Assembly (NCBI GenBank): GCA_036186865.1
Contig: AP025069.1
Coordinates: forward strand, 20,713,077 to 20,777,076
Direction: 5' to 3'
From: Eustoma russellianum
Taxonomy: Eukaryota; Streptophyta; Magnoliopsida; Gentianales; Gentianaceae
Length of the DNA stretch: 64,000 nucleotides
Shown here: positions 32,443 through 46,216 of the stretch, one piece after another
How positions within the stretch are numbered: the stretch's first letter is position 1
How the letters are laid out: each line of letters opens with the position of its first letter
Translations under genes and position numbers: made by a program
Notes under the pieces: generated by a model
What the model was told of the DNA's origin: nothing
Database searches by the model: none
Seen by the model: only the letters and a program-made list of their open reading frames with translations

Positions 32443-35400
32443 TTATAGATGCAAATACATCACTAAACAAGGGTTTGTAAGGATGTCTGCTAATTGGTCA
32501 TGTGTTGGAACAAATTCCACACTAACCAAGTTCTTTTGTACACAATCATGGATGAAATGATATCTCACTTCAATGTGCTTAGTCCGACTGTGGTGAACCG
32601 GATTTTGTGCAACATTGATAGTATACGTGTTATCACACAAAATAGACACCTTGGATAAGTGAATGATATAATCATTTAAAGTGATGGTCATCCATAACAA
32701 TTGTGCACAACAAGAGGCGGCTGACACATATTCGGATTTCGGCATAGAAAGAGAAACATTGTTTTGGTTCTTGGAAAACTAAAAGACAAGACAATCACGA
32801 GAAATTGATAAGTCCCGAATGTGCTTTTTCTATCAACAAGACTCTCCGCATAATCGGAGTCACAATAGCCTCTTAAATTAAAACATGCATTCTTGGGGTA
32901 AAATAATCCAAATTTTCAATGTACACCTAAGGTATCTAAGAATGCGTTTTATTGCAACTAGATGCATTTCCCTATGATCACTTTGAAATCTAGCACATAA
33001 GCACACTGTATGTCCGGTCTACTTGTAGTCAAGTAAAGAAGACTCCCTATATTGACACGATACAAGGTTACCTCGATATGCTTTTCTTTCTCATCTTTGT
33101 CAAGCATCACATTTGTGCATATTGGAGTGTTTACTTGTCTTCCTTCACCAAAATTATACTTTTTGAGCAAATCCTTTGTGTATTTGGTTTGAAAAATATG
33201 CACACCTTCTTGAGTTTGCTTGATTTGAAGTCCAAGGAAGTAAGTAAGCTCGCCCATCATGCTCATCTTGAATTCACCTCGCATTAAGCTAGCAAATTGC
33301 TCACAAAGACAATTGTTAGTAGAACCAAAAATAATATCATTAACATATACTTGTACAATCAATTGATTTTTACTTTGTTCTTTAATAAACAAAGTGGTGT
33401 CAACTTTACCCCTTGAGAATCCATTATTTAGAAGAAAAGTACTTAACCTCTCGTACCAAGCTCTTGGGGCTTGTTTAAGGCCATAAAGAGCCTTTTTCAG
33501 TTTGAATACATGATGTGGAATGTCATGAGATTCAAACCCGGGAGGTTGTGCAACGTACACCTCTTCTTGAATAACACCATTCAAAAAAGCGGATTTGACA
33601 TCCATTCGGTAAAGTTTAAAATCTTTATAGCAAGCATATGTCAACAACATTCTAATGGCTTCAAGCCGTGCTACGGGTGCAAAGTCTCATCAAAATCAAT
33701 ACCTTCTTCTTGACGGTATCCTTGAGCAACTAGTTTAGCTTTGTTTCTAGCTACATTTTCTTGATCATCCATCTTATTACGAAATACCCGTTTCGTACCA
33801 GTAATGGGATGATCAAGTGGTTTGGGAACTAACTCCCAAACATCACTTCTTTCAAATTGATTTAATTCTTCTTGCATTGCCAAGATCCAGTTTTTATCAA
33901 GAAGTGCATCCTTAACGTTTTTAGGCTCTATGAGAGAAACAAATGCGTTTTCTCGATATTGCCTTCGTGTAGTGATACCCTTATTTAAATCACCTATGAC
34001 CAACTCGTATGGGTGAGAGCTTTTATGCTTGAATGATCTAGGGAGGTTGGAGACGTCTCCTCCAACTTCTTCATGATCACTTTCCGGAAGAGACGAATCA
34101 TCAAAATTTAGATGATCATCATTTTCCAGAACATGAGATGCATTTTCAACATTTTGTGTATCAACAATATGAGTATGAGAAATATTTCCATTTGACTCAC
34201 TAAGTTCATGAACACTTGGTGGAGGAGTACCTTCAATAGGTTCTACTCTTAAGTCAATGAAGATGTTTCTATTTGGAGACTTATCAACAATTTTTTGTTG
34301 ATGAGCAACCTTTGGAATGTCTTCAAGAATTTCTTCTTGAGGAACAACTTTATTTTCTTCACAATCCTCATTAAGTTTAGGTTCGTCATTAAGTGACTCA
34401 TTAAACTTAACATGGATTGATTCTTCCACCTTTTGACTCCTTTTATTGAAAACACGAAATGCCTTACTATTTGAGACATAACCTAAAAAGATACCTTCAT
34501 CCGCTTTGAGGTCAAGTTTGTCCAAAGTGTCCTTAATGTTAAGTATGAAATACTTACACACAAACACTTTGAAATACCCAATATTGGGAACTTTACCATT
34601 CCAAAGCTCATAAGGTGTCACATTTAGGTAAGGTCTCAAATATACGCGATTGATCACATGACAAGCGGCATTTACTGCTTTGGCCCAAAAATACTTAGGC
34701 AAACCGAACTCATTTAACATTGCCTTACACATTTCTTGTAGAGTTCTATTCTTTCGTTTGGCTACACCATTTTGTTGTGGAGTTCTAGGAGCCGAAAAGT
34801 TATGTGTGTATCTTTTGGATTCACAAAACCTTTCAAACTCTCCATCAAACTCACCACCACGATCACTTCGTATGGTTTTAATGGTGTCACCCATGTGATT
34901 CTCCAATCATCTACTCAAATTTATGAACGCACTACATGTATCTTTTTTCTTTACAAGAAACATCACCCATGTATAACGGGTATAGTCATCTACTACCACG
35001 AAGGTATAATGTTTACCACCCAAACTTTTTGTTTCAACATCCCCATACAAATCCATATGTAGTAATTGTAGGGGTTTGGAGAATGATATATTTGTTTTTG
35101 GTTTAAAGCTTGTTTTCACAAGCTTTGCCTTTTGACAAGTGTCACATAAGTCTTGGTTTTCAAAACTCATTTTTGGAAGGCCTCGGACCTTATTGCTTAC
35201 ACAAATAAATTTAAATGTTTTGAAACATACGTGTCCGAGACGTCTATGCTACAGTTGTGTCAAATCATTCTTGGAAACTAGGCAAGATATATTTTGTGAA
35301 ACCAAATCATTGATGCTAAGTTTATAAATATTTTTGAATCTCAAAGCCTCAAATAAAATAATGCCGTCCTTTTTTTCAATGCACTTTGTTTTCAAAAACG

Positions 35401-36748
35401 TAACTTCATAATTAGCATCAGATAGTTGACTGACACTTATCAAGTTAAACTTTAATCCAACAACAAATAGAACGTCAATAAGAGAGAAGGAATTGTTACA
35501 CACAATAACATGTCCTTTGATTTGGCCTTTGCTACCTCCAAAGTGGAAAACTCATCCATCTTGCATAGTGAGTCTGTGGAATAGATTTTGTCTCCCGTCA
35601 TATGGTTGGAATACCCATTGTCCATGACCCATTTGACTTTCTGGTCCTCGCTTTCTCCATTTAAAGCTAGGGCCTACAAAAGAACCATATGATATTGGTA
35701 CCCTTTTTATTTGGGGTCCTTGAAGGTTAGTTACCTTCACAACGCCTTTGGGCACCCACACAAGATTTTTATTATTTTTAGCTCTACAAACTCTCTCTAC
35801 ATGACCCTTTTTATTACAATAAAAGCATGTAGGTATGTGTTTGTGTGGATAGGTATGCTTGTTATGCTTGTGCAATGGCACAATCCGTGGTTCCTATTTT
35901 GGGATGACATTCCTTGAAATCAAAGAAGAATTGTTTTTGACGGATTCAACACAAGGCTTTGACACCTTGGTTGGTTTTGCCTTTTCCTTAGATATGTGCA
36001 TTTGCTTCTTCAAGGAGATTTTAGACTCCTTGATAAATGATGTTTGTTCATTTGTTTTTCCCTTCTTAGACACATACATGACACTAGATTTTATCTTAGG
36101 TTTCATGCTTGGTATGGATGCGTCTTTAACTACCTTAATTTTGTTTGCACTTTCTTTTTGAAAATTTTTCTTCTTCAAAAGGTTTTGAGGAGAAATGCTT
36201 GATTTTACCAAATCATGCTTCTCCTCTAGTTTTATCACATGCATGGTTAAAAGAATGTCATGCTCTAGTTGCAATGCAATGTAGATCTCAAGCGTGTCAT
36301 TATACTCATTTAGGCATGCTTTAAAGTCCTTTTTGACATGCTTGTATTTCATGTCTAATAAGTTATTTTCTTGCACTAAATCGTCCATTTCATCTAGTAA
36401 TCTATAGTGTGAGGATTTAGAGCATACTTCCATGTCGTCTTCGATGGCCATAAGAGAATAAAACTCCTTGTCAATATCATCGTTGATGACCTCCATGAGA
36501 GCTAGATTCTCATTGTCATTGTTATCACTCTCGGACCCGGATAGTAAGCTTTCTCAATGAGCTATTTCCGCTTGTAAAGTCTTCTTCTTTTGATAGATAG
36601 CTTTCTTGTCTTTTGGGTAGCTTAGAAGGTCAAACATGGGTTCTTTGACACGAACATTTGAAATAGAAGGGATTAGTGACTTTTGTCTTCTTCTTCTAAA
36701 AGAGTCACCACTTAGAGAACTTGCATCTTCAAAGCTAAAGGGGTCCAT
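32443..36748 (-). pseudogene. SIRE-like gag-pol, degenerate
   Basis: From high to low coordinates: a 64-codon N-terminal piece (36748-36554); a charged coiled-coil-like gag tail (36496-35894); the zinc knuckle CFYCNKKGHVERVC (~35820); protease remnants (~35500-35250); GAG-pre-integrase and integrase start (DLCDTCQKAK, LLHMDLYG, 35170-34907); integrase core and C-terminus (SDRGGEFDGEF, TPQQNGVAKRKNRTLQ, 34906-33671); RT (MDVKSAFLNG, LYGLKQAPRAWYERL; 33650-32958); RNase H (SEYVSAASCCAQLLW, CDNTYTINVAQNPVHH, KHIEVRYHF; 32745-32443). The catalytic RT motif reads YVND rather than YVDD. The usual gag core is missing between the first two pieces. Several frame breaks separate the segments. Confidence 0.88.
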
Positions 36749-36798
36749 ACTTCAAATAGATCAAATCTTGTTATTTGAACTCAAATACTCAAGATTTC

Positions 36799-36810
36799 GC
36801 TTTAATATCA
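36799..36810 (-). promoter_or_regulatory. Degenerate primer-binding site of the SIRE-like element
   Basis: Minus strand TGATATTAAAGC, two bases after the 5' LTR, matches the initiator-tRNA complement TGGTATCAGAGC at 9 of 12 positions. All three differences are G-to-A or C-to-T transitions. Confidence 0.75.
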
Positions 36811-36812
36811 AT

Positions 36813-38284
36813 TGTTAGGTCCCTTAGAACACACTAGAAGGGGGTTGAATAGTGTGTTCACCAAGTGTGGATATTTTTTTTGGATATTTTCGTGTATGAG
36901 AACAAATCTATACTTGGGTATGTTCTTTAAAAAGAAATAAACTTGCGGAAGCATAAAGAATACGAGATATATAGAGGTTCAAGTCAAATGACTCTACTCC
37001 TCTACCTTCTTGGTTTTTCGCAAGAAGAATTTTGAATGGGGATTGTTATTTCTTTTGGGGGAAACAACAATCAAAGAAAAACTTACGAAGTAAGCAACTA
37101 GGCCACACGCCTAGACCACAACAAGAAATGCCAACCACTTCAAGTCTAGCCTCCAAAGAACTTCCTTGCTCCTCAAAGAATTCTTATTGGGAGTATGGTG
37201 CACCACAACACCATCAACGAACCCTCAAAGGTTTGGATTTCTTTTAACAAGAAGCACCCCTTGCTTCTTGACCAACAATCTGCACTTAGCTTCTCACAAT
37301 CTTCACTCAAGAAGAAGACTCTTCTTCTTTACAAATCACACTCTCGCAAATAAAGTAAAATCCAAAATAATACAACTATTTTGAGAGTAAAAGCTTGAGA
37401 GAAACTTGAGAGCTCTTTTTGTTAGAAAGTTGAAGAAGAAAGTAGATGAAAACCCTTGTTTTATCACCTTGTAGCCGCTGACAAGCTTGCAGGAGCCAAT
37501 AACGTGTTTTGTCACTTTGTGATGACATGTCTTTATCTTTGGAGATCTTTTCTTGGATGGATGAAAACTTCTTGAGGAAGCTTCTTGTTGAAAGCTCAAA
37601 GAGGAAAGAGAACATTCTCCAAAGTGATAGAAGAACCTGTGATGTTACACTAAAAAGGAGGGTACAAATGTCAAGTAAACATTAGAAAGTGCAGCAAAAA
37701 AATATTTATAACATTGAGTCACATGAAGCGCTTTATGTGTTTTATAAACAGGCGTTCAATGTGACATGAAGCGCCTAATGTGGGTTTGAACTGGCATTCA
37801 ATGTGACATAAAGCGCCTTAAGTGAATAAGGAATACTTGTTCAATGTCACATGAAGCGCCTACTGTGTGCAACAGAACTCGTTCGAAGTCACATAAAGTG
37901 CCTGATCTCAGCCTTCATACTTGTTCGAAGTAATTTTGACTTTTACCAAAAGTAACTTGATATTCGTGCGCATTTTGGGGGGAAACCGTCTATTTGACTT
38001 TGTAACACACATGAAGCGCCTGTTTAGGCGTTCAAAGTGTGCTGTTACACAGCTTGGCACATGAAACGCCTAATGTAGGCGTTTGAAGTGTACTGGACCC
38101 AGACACTTCACATGAAGCGCCATATGTAGGCGTTCAAAGTATACTGATCTCCAGTCACTTCAGATTAGGCGCCTTATGTAGGCGTTCGAAGTGTATTGAC
38201 CTTCAAACCCTTCATATTAGGCGCCTTATCTAGGCGTTCTAAGCGTCAATTGTGCAAATCATCAAAACTTACCATATTCTAACA
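36813..38284 (-). repeat. 5' LTR of the SIRE-like element (1472 bp)
   Basis: Partner of 28619-30100, with the same terminal sequences and the same repeat array at about 37715-38250. It contains no gene; open frames at 37032-37599 are chance. Confidence 0.92.
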
Positions 38285-38542
38285 GGGTTGGAACGGCTGG
38301 AATTATTTTTGGGTTGGTTTGGTTTGGTTTTAGGTGTATGTATATATATATAGATAAGTACAAATTCCTATTACGTATAGAAATTCTATCTAAGGTTAAT
38401 TACTTACGTTTAACTCTGTCTAATGTTTTCCTAATTCCATCCAAATTCACCTAAGATAGGTATTATCATTTGCTTAGTCTTTTTTTCCGTTCTCCTTCTT
38501 TTATTTTTCCTTTGACCTGACCGGCGCGGTCGTAACACACCT
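38285..38542 (-). repeat. Tekay-like solo LTR, second part, and its right target duplication
   Basis: The LTR ends gcgcggtcgtaaca at 38537, comparable to gggctgtaaca of element B. It is followed by cacct (38538-38542), matching 26231-26235. Confidence 0.75.
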
Positions 38543-39009
38543 ATTTCTTAAGAAAATAATTTTCTTTATCTTTGGCATCTGCAATCGATCTACGATGGAT
38601 CGCAAGCATCTCTCTAGTATCGTAACTTCAAGATACATGGAAATCATATAAGCGAAGGCAAATACGTTCCAAAAAAGCAAAATAGAAGAAAATTATAATT
38701 ATGCGATGCCAATAATCTAAAATCATATAAGAACATGCAAATATAGACTCAAAAATACTAAAACTAACATGCATGATACGAAAATTTATAATGCGTAACC
38801 AATACTAAAATACATGTTTTCAATGTCTCCAATTAGTTCAGGCAGCATAACTTATCCAAATCATGACGCCGTTACATTGCTACAACGTCTTGTTCTTTTT
38901 AACGGCATATTCTGACTTTTGTTAAGACATCAAAATTGTAGACTTGAGAACTAGGTTTTTTACTCGTTTGAAGTTAACTCAAATTGACATATGTAGCTCA
39001 ATCTCCTTA
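38543..39009. other. No gene seen
   Basis: AT-rich sequence without supported features. Confidence 0.5.
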
Positions 39010-39770
39010 TCATCATCCGTACCCAGTATATCCCAACGACAACAAAAGATATCGTTAGGGTATGGGGAGGGCAAGTGGTAGGCAGACAATACCTCTGTCC
39101 CAAAGGATAGAGAATCTGCTTCCAGCGAGACCCCCGGCTCTATATGTACCTGCATAAATGAGATATGATATGCTAGTGTGTTAGTGAGGAAAATTCAGGA
39201 AATATAAAGAAGAGGCTTTCGATATTAAAATACACATAACTTGTATATGTACATGTAAAGCAAAACAACGGCAAAACATAAGCAAACAAGTGCAAAGTCA
39301 ACCTAAAGCGTAGATAGTGTCTACGCCTATCTATGTCACTAAATATACTCTAAAGTGTCCATATATATGACCTATACCTCGTTAACCTTACTCTTATGTC
39401 TCCATGAACTCCTATCATGTACCATGTCCTCAGAGAGGTACAAATCTAGTAGGTCGTGCCTAATCTGCTCATCCCAAATCACTTTAGGCCTGTCTTTCCT
39501 CCTGTTCCCCTCTACAATGAGGCTTTCAATTGCTCTGACCGACGCCGTTGTCTGTCTCCATTTGACATGCTCAAACCATCTCATTCTTCCCTCCCTTATC
39601 TTATCTGCTATACTAGTCACGCCTAAACTTTCTCAAAACACCTCGTTTCTGATCCGGTCTAGCCTTGTATGCTCACACATCTACCTCAACATCTTCATCT
39701 CTGCCACTTCCATCTTCTGCAATTGCGACCTCTTGATGGCCCAGCAGTCTGTCCCATATAGCATTGCCGG
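39010..39770 (-). mobile_element. 3' end of an RTE-type LINE
   Basis: The C-terminal RT segment lies at 39372-39770. Downstream on the same strand (about 39014-39150) is a tail with GGTCTCGCTGGAAGCAGA, CTACCACTTGCCCTCCCCA and ATACTGGGTACGGATGATGA. This resembles the 3' tail shared by plant RTE LINEs and TS-type SINEs, which ends in short tandem triplets. 5' truncation is typical of LINE copies. Confidence 0.7.
39372..39770 (-). pseudogene. LINE reverse transcriptase, C-terminal fragment
   Basis: The minus frame reads AMLYGTDCWAIKRSQLQKM, MLR*MCEHTRLDRIRNEVF*, then IREGRMRWFEHVKWRQTTAS and DRPKVIWDEQIRHDLLDL to the stop at 39372. These match the conserved C-terminal motifs of plant RTE-type LINE RT (typically LRWFGHVKRR and GRPKKTW). 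Two in-frame stops are visible, TAG at an expected W codon and TGA at a probable R codon. Upstream RT domains are absent. Confidence 0.8.
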
Positions 39771-39839
39771 TCGCACTGGGTGTTCCGAACAAAAACACCT
39801 CAGAAACACCCAGGGGCTAAGGCCATAGTGTTGCGCCGG

Positions 39840-40234
39840 GTGTTCTGACTGATTCACAAACCATTCATTTTATGACACTTTTTTTCTTGATAATTTCTCC
39901 TCTCAAATATCAATCTGCAGCCCGTTTCAAACCCTAATATGATTCTCCAACATCAAGAACATGTTCAAGAAATTAATTTACACTCATTAGACATCACCTA
40001 TCACCAATTCAAATCATAAAAATTTTATTTAAAGGCCATATGAAGAAATTCTCTTACCATTGATCTTAGCAGTAAAAAACCAGAAACAGTTCACCGACTC
40101 TGAATCTGCCCTTCCATTGATTTGATAGAAAACCTTGAATATCATATTTAGTTTTCCTTCTACCAATGAAAAATGTTTAATGTGAAATGAAGTTGGAACT
40201 CTGTTTTTTTCTTTATCTAATAAAAATAAATATT
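39840..40234. other. No gene seen; left flank of element D1
   Basis: AT-rich, no supported feature. The last five bases before the LTR (actga, 40235-40239) are the left target duplication of D1, matched at 48890-48894. Confidence 0.6.
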
Positions 40235-40239
40235 ACTGA

Positions 40240-40731
40240 TGTTGAAGGCTCTATTGGCACCAAGAAGAAGGAAGAAACACAATCCGAAGCAAAGTAGCAT
40301 TGGAGAAAAGTATGTCATTGGATTATCGGAGGAATCAATGGCTGAGATGTTTACAGAGATGTGATGGCAGTTATTGGAAGCCCGTAACTGCCAAGATCAC
40401 GTGGAGAAATAGAAGTGACAAGGTGTAGGACGAAGGTGGAGCGCAGAGGAAGATTGAAGAAGAAGGAGTTCGCAGCGGGAAGTTTAAATAGAGTGAAATG
40501 TCATTTTTGTCCTTCTGTCTGTGTAATAGAAATGGCATTATTAAGGGCAGAATGGTCATTTCAGCTATTTTAATTTTCCCTCCTCAGTTGTATAAGGAGT
40601 CGGATCCTTCTTCTTCACCTGGTTGATTCAATAACTGCAAATTGCAGCAGTTTGTTACGATTCTCTCTCATTCTTCATAGCAATAATTCGATTTCCTTTG
40701 ATATCTTTTGATTGTTCATTCAATTTTATCA
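40240..40731 (+). repeat. 5' LTR of copia D1
   Basis: 492 bp, TG...CA. Partner of 48402-48889, from which it differs by several substitutions and small indels. Confidence 0.93.
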
Positions 40732-40743
40732 TGGTATCAGAGC
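40732..40743 (+). promoter_or_regulatory. Primer-binding site of copia D1
   Basis: tggtatcagagc, a perfect initiator-methionine tRNA complement immediately after the 5' LTR. Confidence 0.95.
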
Positions 40744-43700
40744 GAGGTTTCGCTGCTGATGTGATCTGTGTGAGTTTAATCTGAGTTCCACCAAGTTGAT
40801 TTTCCTTGAATTTTGTCATTGCTGTTGAATTCAGTTAAGAACTTGATATGGCTTCAACATCTGGAAGCCAGAGATCTGCTGGTTCACAACCAGCAGAAAA
40901 CATCACTAACAATCCATACTACCTTCATCCGAGTGATAGTCTAGCCATTATCCTAGCGCAACCCTCGTTGAATCCGCATAATTTTCATTCATGGAGTCGA
41001 ATGTTTCAGATGGCGCTCTTGGTCAAGAACAAGATAGGATTCATTGATAGCACCATTGAGCAGCCAAGTGTGAATGATCCGCAGTATGGCATATGGAGAC
41101 AGGTGAATTCAATTGTACATTCCTGGATCATGAACAGTGTGATGCCGTCAATTGCTCAAAGCGTGATGTGATATGATAGTGCGCAGGAAGTCTGGAATGA
41201 CTTGAAACGCAGGTATGGCACTGGAGACGTGTTTAAGTTGTCTGATCTTCTTGAGAATTTTTATTCCGTTAAACAAGAAATGACTCTGTTAATGACTACT
41301 TCACTAAGGTGAAGGTTTTATAGGAAGAAATGATGGTTTTGAGACCTCTTCCCATGTGCACTTGTCGTGGTTGTAGGTGTAATATTGGCGTAAAATTGCG
41401 TGAGTTTGTAGAGACGGATTATATTGTCAAGTTCTTGAAAGGACTGAATGAAGAGTTTGAGCCAGTTAAGTCTCAAGTATTTTTCATGACACCATTACCT
41501 AAGATTGATGAAGTTTTTGCTATGGCTTTGAAATATGAGAGGAAGTTGACTGGATTGAGCACACAGAATTCGTTTAGTAATAGTCCTACGGCACTTATGG
41601 TTGAAGAGTGTGATGGAGGTAGCATGGTAGCTGCGGTGAACACTCATGCTGGTAGAGGAACAAATGGTGGTTATAGAAGGGGAAATGGAAGGTTCTTCCC
41701 TGATGGAAGCAGAAGGCCACAGTGCACTCACTGTGGCATGGCTGGACATGTTGAACAGAGATGTTACCGCAAACATGGTTTTTCTCCTGGATTCAAGTCA
41801 AGAAATCAGGTGAAGATGACAGAAGTAGTTGGTGCTGAAAGTCAACCAATGCAGATGGAGCAAGGAAACAAGGTGTGTCAAGCCCCTTTGCTCACCCCAG
41901 AACAGACGTAGAAGTTGTTGGCCTTGCTAGCAGTGCATGATGAATGTAAAAATGCTCCTGATTATGGTCAAATTGCTGGAAGTCAGGGAGCTGTTATGTC
42001 TGCTCTCTCAGGTAATGATCAAGGTAAGCTTCATTCTGATAATTTGAACATTTGGATTATAGATTCAGGTGCTACTGATCATATAGCGTGTGACCTCAAA
42101 GTTTTTCATTCCTTCAAATCTGTTGATCATATTTCTATTAAACTCCCAAATAATCTCTCAGTGTCTACCACACACATTGGAACAGTCATCATTAATCCGT
42201 ATCTGGTTATTCACAATGTACTTTTTGTTCCCACTTTTGTTTATAATCTCTTGTCTCTCAGCAAATTGCTTTCTGTGCCTTCTATACTTATCCAATTCCT
42301 GGGTAAATCTTGTATCATTCAGGAACGTGTGTCACTGGGGATGATTGGTTCAGCTGATCAACATAAAGGCTTGTTCTATCTCCATGGATCTCCCAGACAA
42401 GCTGGTTCTAGTCCTTCAGCAGTCAGTTGTATGTCAGCCAATATCCAATCTTCACCTATTTCCATGTTGTGGCATTATAGGTTAGGACAGCCATCTCAAT
42501 CCAGAATAAAAGAAATGCAGAAGCTAGACAGTTCAGTTTCTGATCATAATACAGTTCATGTTTGTACAGTATGCCCTTTGGCAAAGATGAAGAGAAATGT
42601 CTTTCCAATTTCTGATTCTGTTTCTAAGTCTGCCTTTGATCTTATACACATTGATATTTGGGGTCCATATAAGCATCCCACTGTACATAACCAGTGCTAT
42701 TTCTTAACCAATGTTGATGATCATACAAGGTATACTTGGATATACCTGCTGAAACAAAAATCAGAAACCAGAAAGATTATTGAGATCTTCTGGCAATTTG
42801 TCACAACTCAGTTTTCCAAAGGCATTAAGTGTATAAGAACAGACAATGGTCTGGAGTTTAAGATGGACCAATTCTTTATGAATAAGGGCATAATTCATCA
42901 CACAACCTGTGTCTACACTCCATAACAAAATGGAGCTGTAGAAAGAAAGCATCAGCATATACTCAACGTAGCCCGGGCACTCAAGTTTCAAGCTAATCTG
43001 CCCATAGAGTATTGGGGATTCTGTATTCAATATGCAGTTCATCTTATAAATCTTTTGCCAACTCCTCTACTCAAACAGCAAACACCTTATCAACTTTTGT
43101 TTAACAAACCTCCTGTTTATCAAAGTCTAAAGGTCTTTGGTTGCTTGGCGTTTGCTGGCAACAGCTCTCCTCACAAGAACAAATTTGATCCGAGATCTGT
43201 GTTATGTGTCTACCTAGGTATACCTTATCATACCAAGGGGTATATCTTGCTCAATCACAGAACAAAAGAAATCTTCATCTCAAGGGATGTTCAGTTTTAT
43301 GAACATGTCTTTTCCTTCAGTTCTTCAGCAACCTCTTCACTGAATGAACACCTTCCTGCAGTCGATCCACCATCCTTTGATGTGTCACCACCTAATCATA
43401 CTCCAATACATCAGACACCTTTTCAAGTTCCTACTGACTCCATATCTGTGCCTAGCCATGACAGTTCTAGTGACACATCACTCACCTCTTCAAGCTCACA
43501 CTCTCCTTCTAATGCCTCTTCTGCTGATGCTCTGCCTGTAAAAGTACATCCTGGTATTGGACTTGAAGTTCATTTGCCTCCTATATCTTCCACTGTCTCA
43601 GATTCCATTGTCTCAAAAAGGTCTAGACATCAACCTACGTATCTACAAGAGTATTATTGTGGTCTTCTGACTGGAACTTCTAATCCTTCTGGTCATTCCT

Positions 43701-46216
43701 CTACACCCTATCCTATTGAGGCTTACATGTCATTTGACTCTTTAACACCTAACTATAAATCATATGCTCTTAATATCAGTATGCACCAGGAGCCAAGATC
43801 CTACCAAGAGGCAGCCAAATCTGCTCACTGGCAGAAGGCAATGCAGCTGGAGTTAGCTACCCTTGAAGCAAACCAGACATGGTCCCTAGTTACTTTGCCT
43901 CCTGGAAAGACACCTATTGGATGTAGATGGGTGTACAAAATCAAATACAAGCCTGATGGCAGTGTTGAGCAGTGCAAAGCCAGGCTTGTGGCCAAGGGGT
44001 ATACTCAACAGCTGGGAATTGATTATACAGACAATTTTCTCCCATTGCTAAGCTTACCACAGTAAGACTGCTTCTAGCTGTGGCTTCTATTAAACAATGG
44101 CATGTCCATCAAATGGATGTCAACAATGCTTTCCTACATGGTGACATCAGCCAAGAGATTTATATGACTTTACCTGATGGAGTTGATGCACCTATGCCTA
44201 ATACAGTATGTAGATTACATAAATCTCTTTATGGCCTAAAGCAAGCTAGTATGGGGTGGAACATTAAACTCACACAGTTCCTGATCAGCCAAGGGTGTGT
44301 ACAGTCCAAACATGACTACACCATGTTTACAAAAAGAACATCAGATGCATTTCTGGTTCTTTTAGTTTATGTTGATGACATCATAGTGGCAAGTAATTCT
44401 CTTCTACTCATTAATCAATTGAAAAGCACTCTACACCACACATTTCAGATCAAGGATTTAGGCCCCCTAAAATATTTTCTGGGTATTGAGGTGGGGAGAT
44501 CACAGGGGGGTTTATGATTTGTCAAAGAAAATATGCACTGGAGCTTGTAGAGCAGGCAGGTTTTCTGGGGTCCAAACCAGCTAGGAGTCCAATGGAGCAG
44601 AATGCGAAACTGGCACATGGTGATTCTGCATTTATCTCAGATGTATCTGAATATAGGAGGCTAATTGGCAAGTTGTTGTATCTCACAATAACTAGGCCTG
44701 ATGTTTCATTTGCGGTGCAACAATTAAGTCAGTATTTGGATGCACCAACTGAGTTACATTTGAAAGAAACACATCGGCTGCTTAGATACTTGAAAGGCAT
44801 GGTAGGGCAGGGACTCTTTTATGCTAGCACAGGGTAGTTAGAACTAAAGTCATTTGCAGACTCAGACTGGGGAGGATGTGTGGAGTCTAGAAGGTCGATC
44901 ACAGGTTACTGTGTGTTTCTTGGTAATATTGAGAAAAAGGAGTTTGAGTGATTTCAAAATGCATGATTTAAATAATGTGTTACAAAGAAATGCATGACAT
45001 ATTTTATGACATGACACGTTGTTGCATAAAACTTACCTTATATAGTTCATAAATAATGTTGTCGTACTAACGAGCCATGAAGCTTTAAAGCTTACATCAA
45101 ATGGCAAACATTTGTTGTGTTTGAACTATTTTCAGGTGCCACCATTAATGAACTAAACTAGTTCATTAAAGTGAAGTACTTAGTTAATTAAACTAAGTAG
45201 TTCATTAAAGGAATCAATATTTGGAAAAGGCACAAAGGCAACAAGGTGAAGAAAGGAAAGTCTTCCACTCTCCGCTCCACACATATATTACACGCCATTA
45301 CATACATATATATATATATATATATTCAGATTTTTTTAAAAAGGCACATACACATTTATTCCAACGTACTACCGACACGTTATATATTTTACGTATGTAC
45401 GTTAACGTCACACCATCATACTTAACTCATATTTATGAGTATATTCAGGTCTTATATCATATGATATAAGTCATGGTGATGACAAATTTAATACGACACG
45501 TTAAAAGGTTCTAAACCGAAAATTGTCGTATCGGACGAATACCGAAACTTTGCCAACGTGTCACGTACTTGCCATAAATAGATGGCCAGCCCCTACACTT
45601 CAAAAATAGCCATAAATTTCGTGGCTTTCATGCTATATGCAGCCATAAAATCATTCCATGTTGGCACACACAAATCACCCCACATTAAGGCCAAATTGTG
45701 GAGATTCCAATTTCAATTTTGTCACATGTCTAGGCGCCACTTTAATCAGCCTTATGAGCTGAATATTAAAGTTTAATTTATGTATATTATGTGTAACATA
45801 ATATATATAACATGTGCAAAAAGTTGGAATTTAATTAGAGAAAAATCGGATAAACAATAAACATCGAAAATTCGGTTTTCTACGTACACGACACATGGAA
45901 CGTTTTTGGCATATCATATAACATGTATCTAGACACTTTTTACATATTTCATACATCTCAAAGTGTTCTAGAAAATTCATTTAAGGGCTGATTGGAATAT
46001 ACCATGTGTGTATTATTAAATGTGCACTATTTTATAAAGTTTGCAAAAATAAAATTCAGCACATGCCTAAGTCATTATGCACGCCTATAAAAGCCATGTT
46101 GGAGCATATGTGGAGCCTTGTTGGCATATTGATTGGTCAAGAATGAAGCATACAATGTTGATGACATAAAGGAAGGAGCTACACAAGGTAATGTTTCAAA
46201 TTTTGTCACAATTGTG

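Larger units (their letters stand above)
28619..38284 (-). mobile_element. SIRE-like Ty1/copia element with extra ORF, decayed (9.7 kb)
   Basis: Two LTRs (28619-30100, 36813-38284) beginning TGTTAGGTCCCTTAG and ending ATTCTAACA on the + strand enclose, on the minus strand, a short gag remnant, a zinc knuckle, protease, integrase, RT, RNase H and then an extra ORF between pol and the 3' LTR. That order and the long coiled-coil gag tail fit the SIRE/Maximus lineage. All coding parts carry stops, frameshifts or substitutions. The flanking 5-mers are ggggg and gggtt, so the target duplication is imperfect. It lies inside the Tekay-like solo LTR. Confidence 0.88.
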
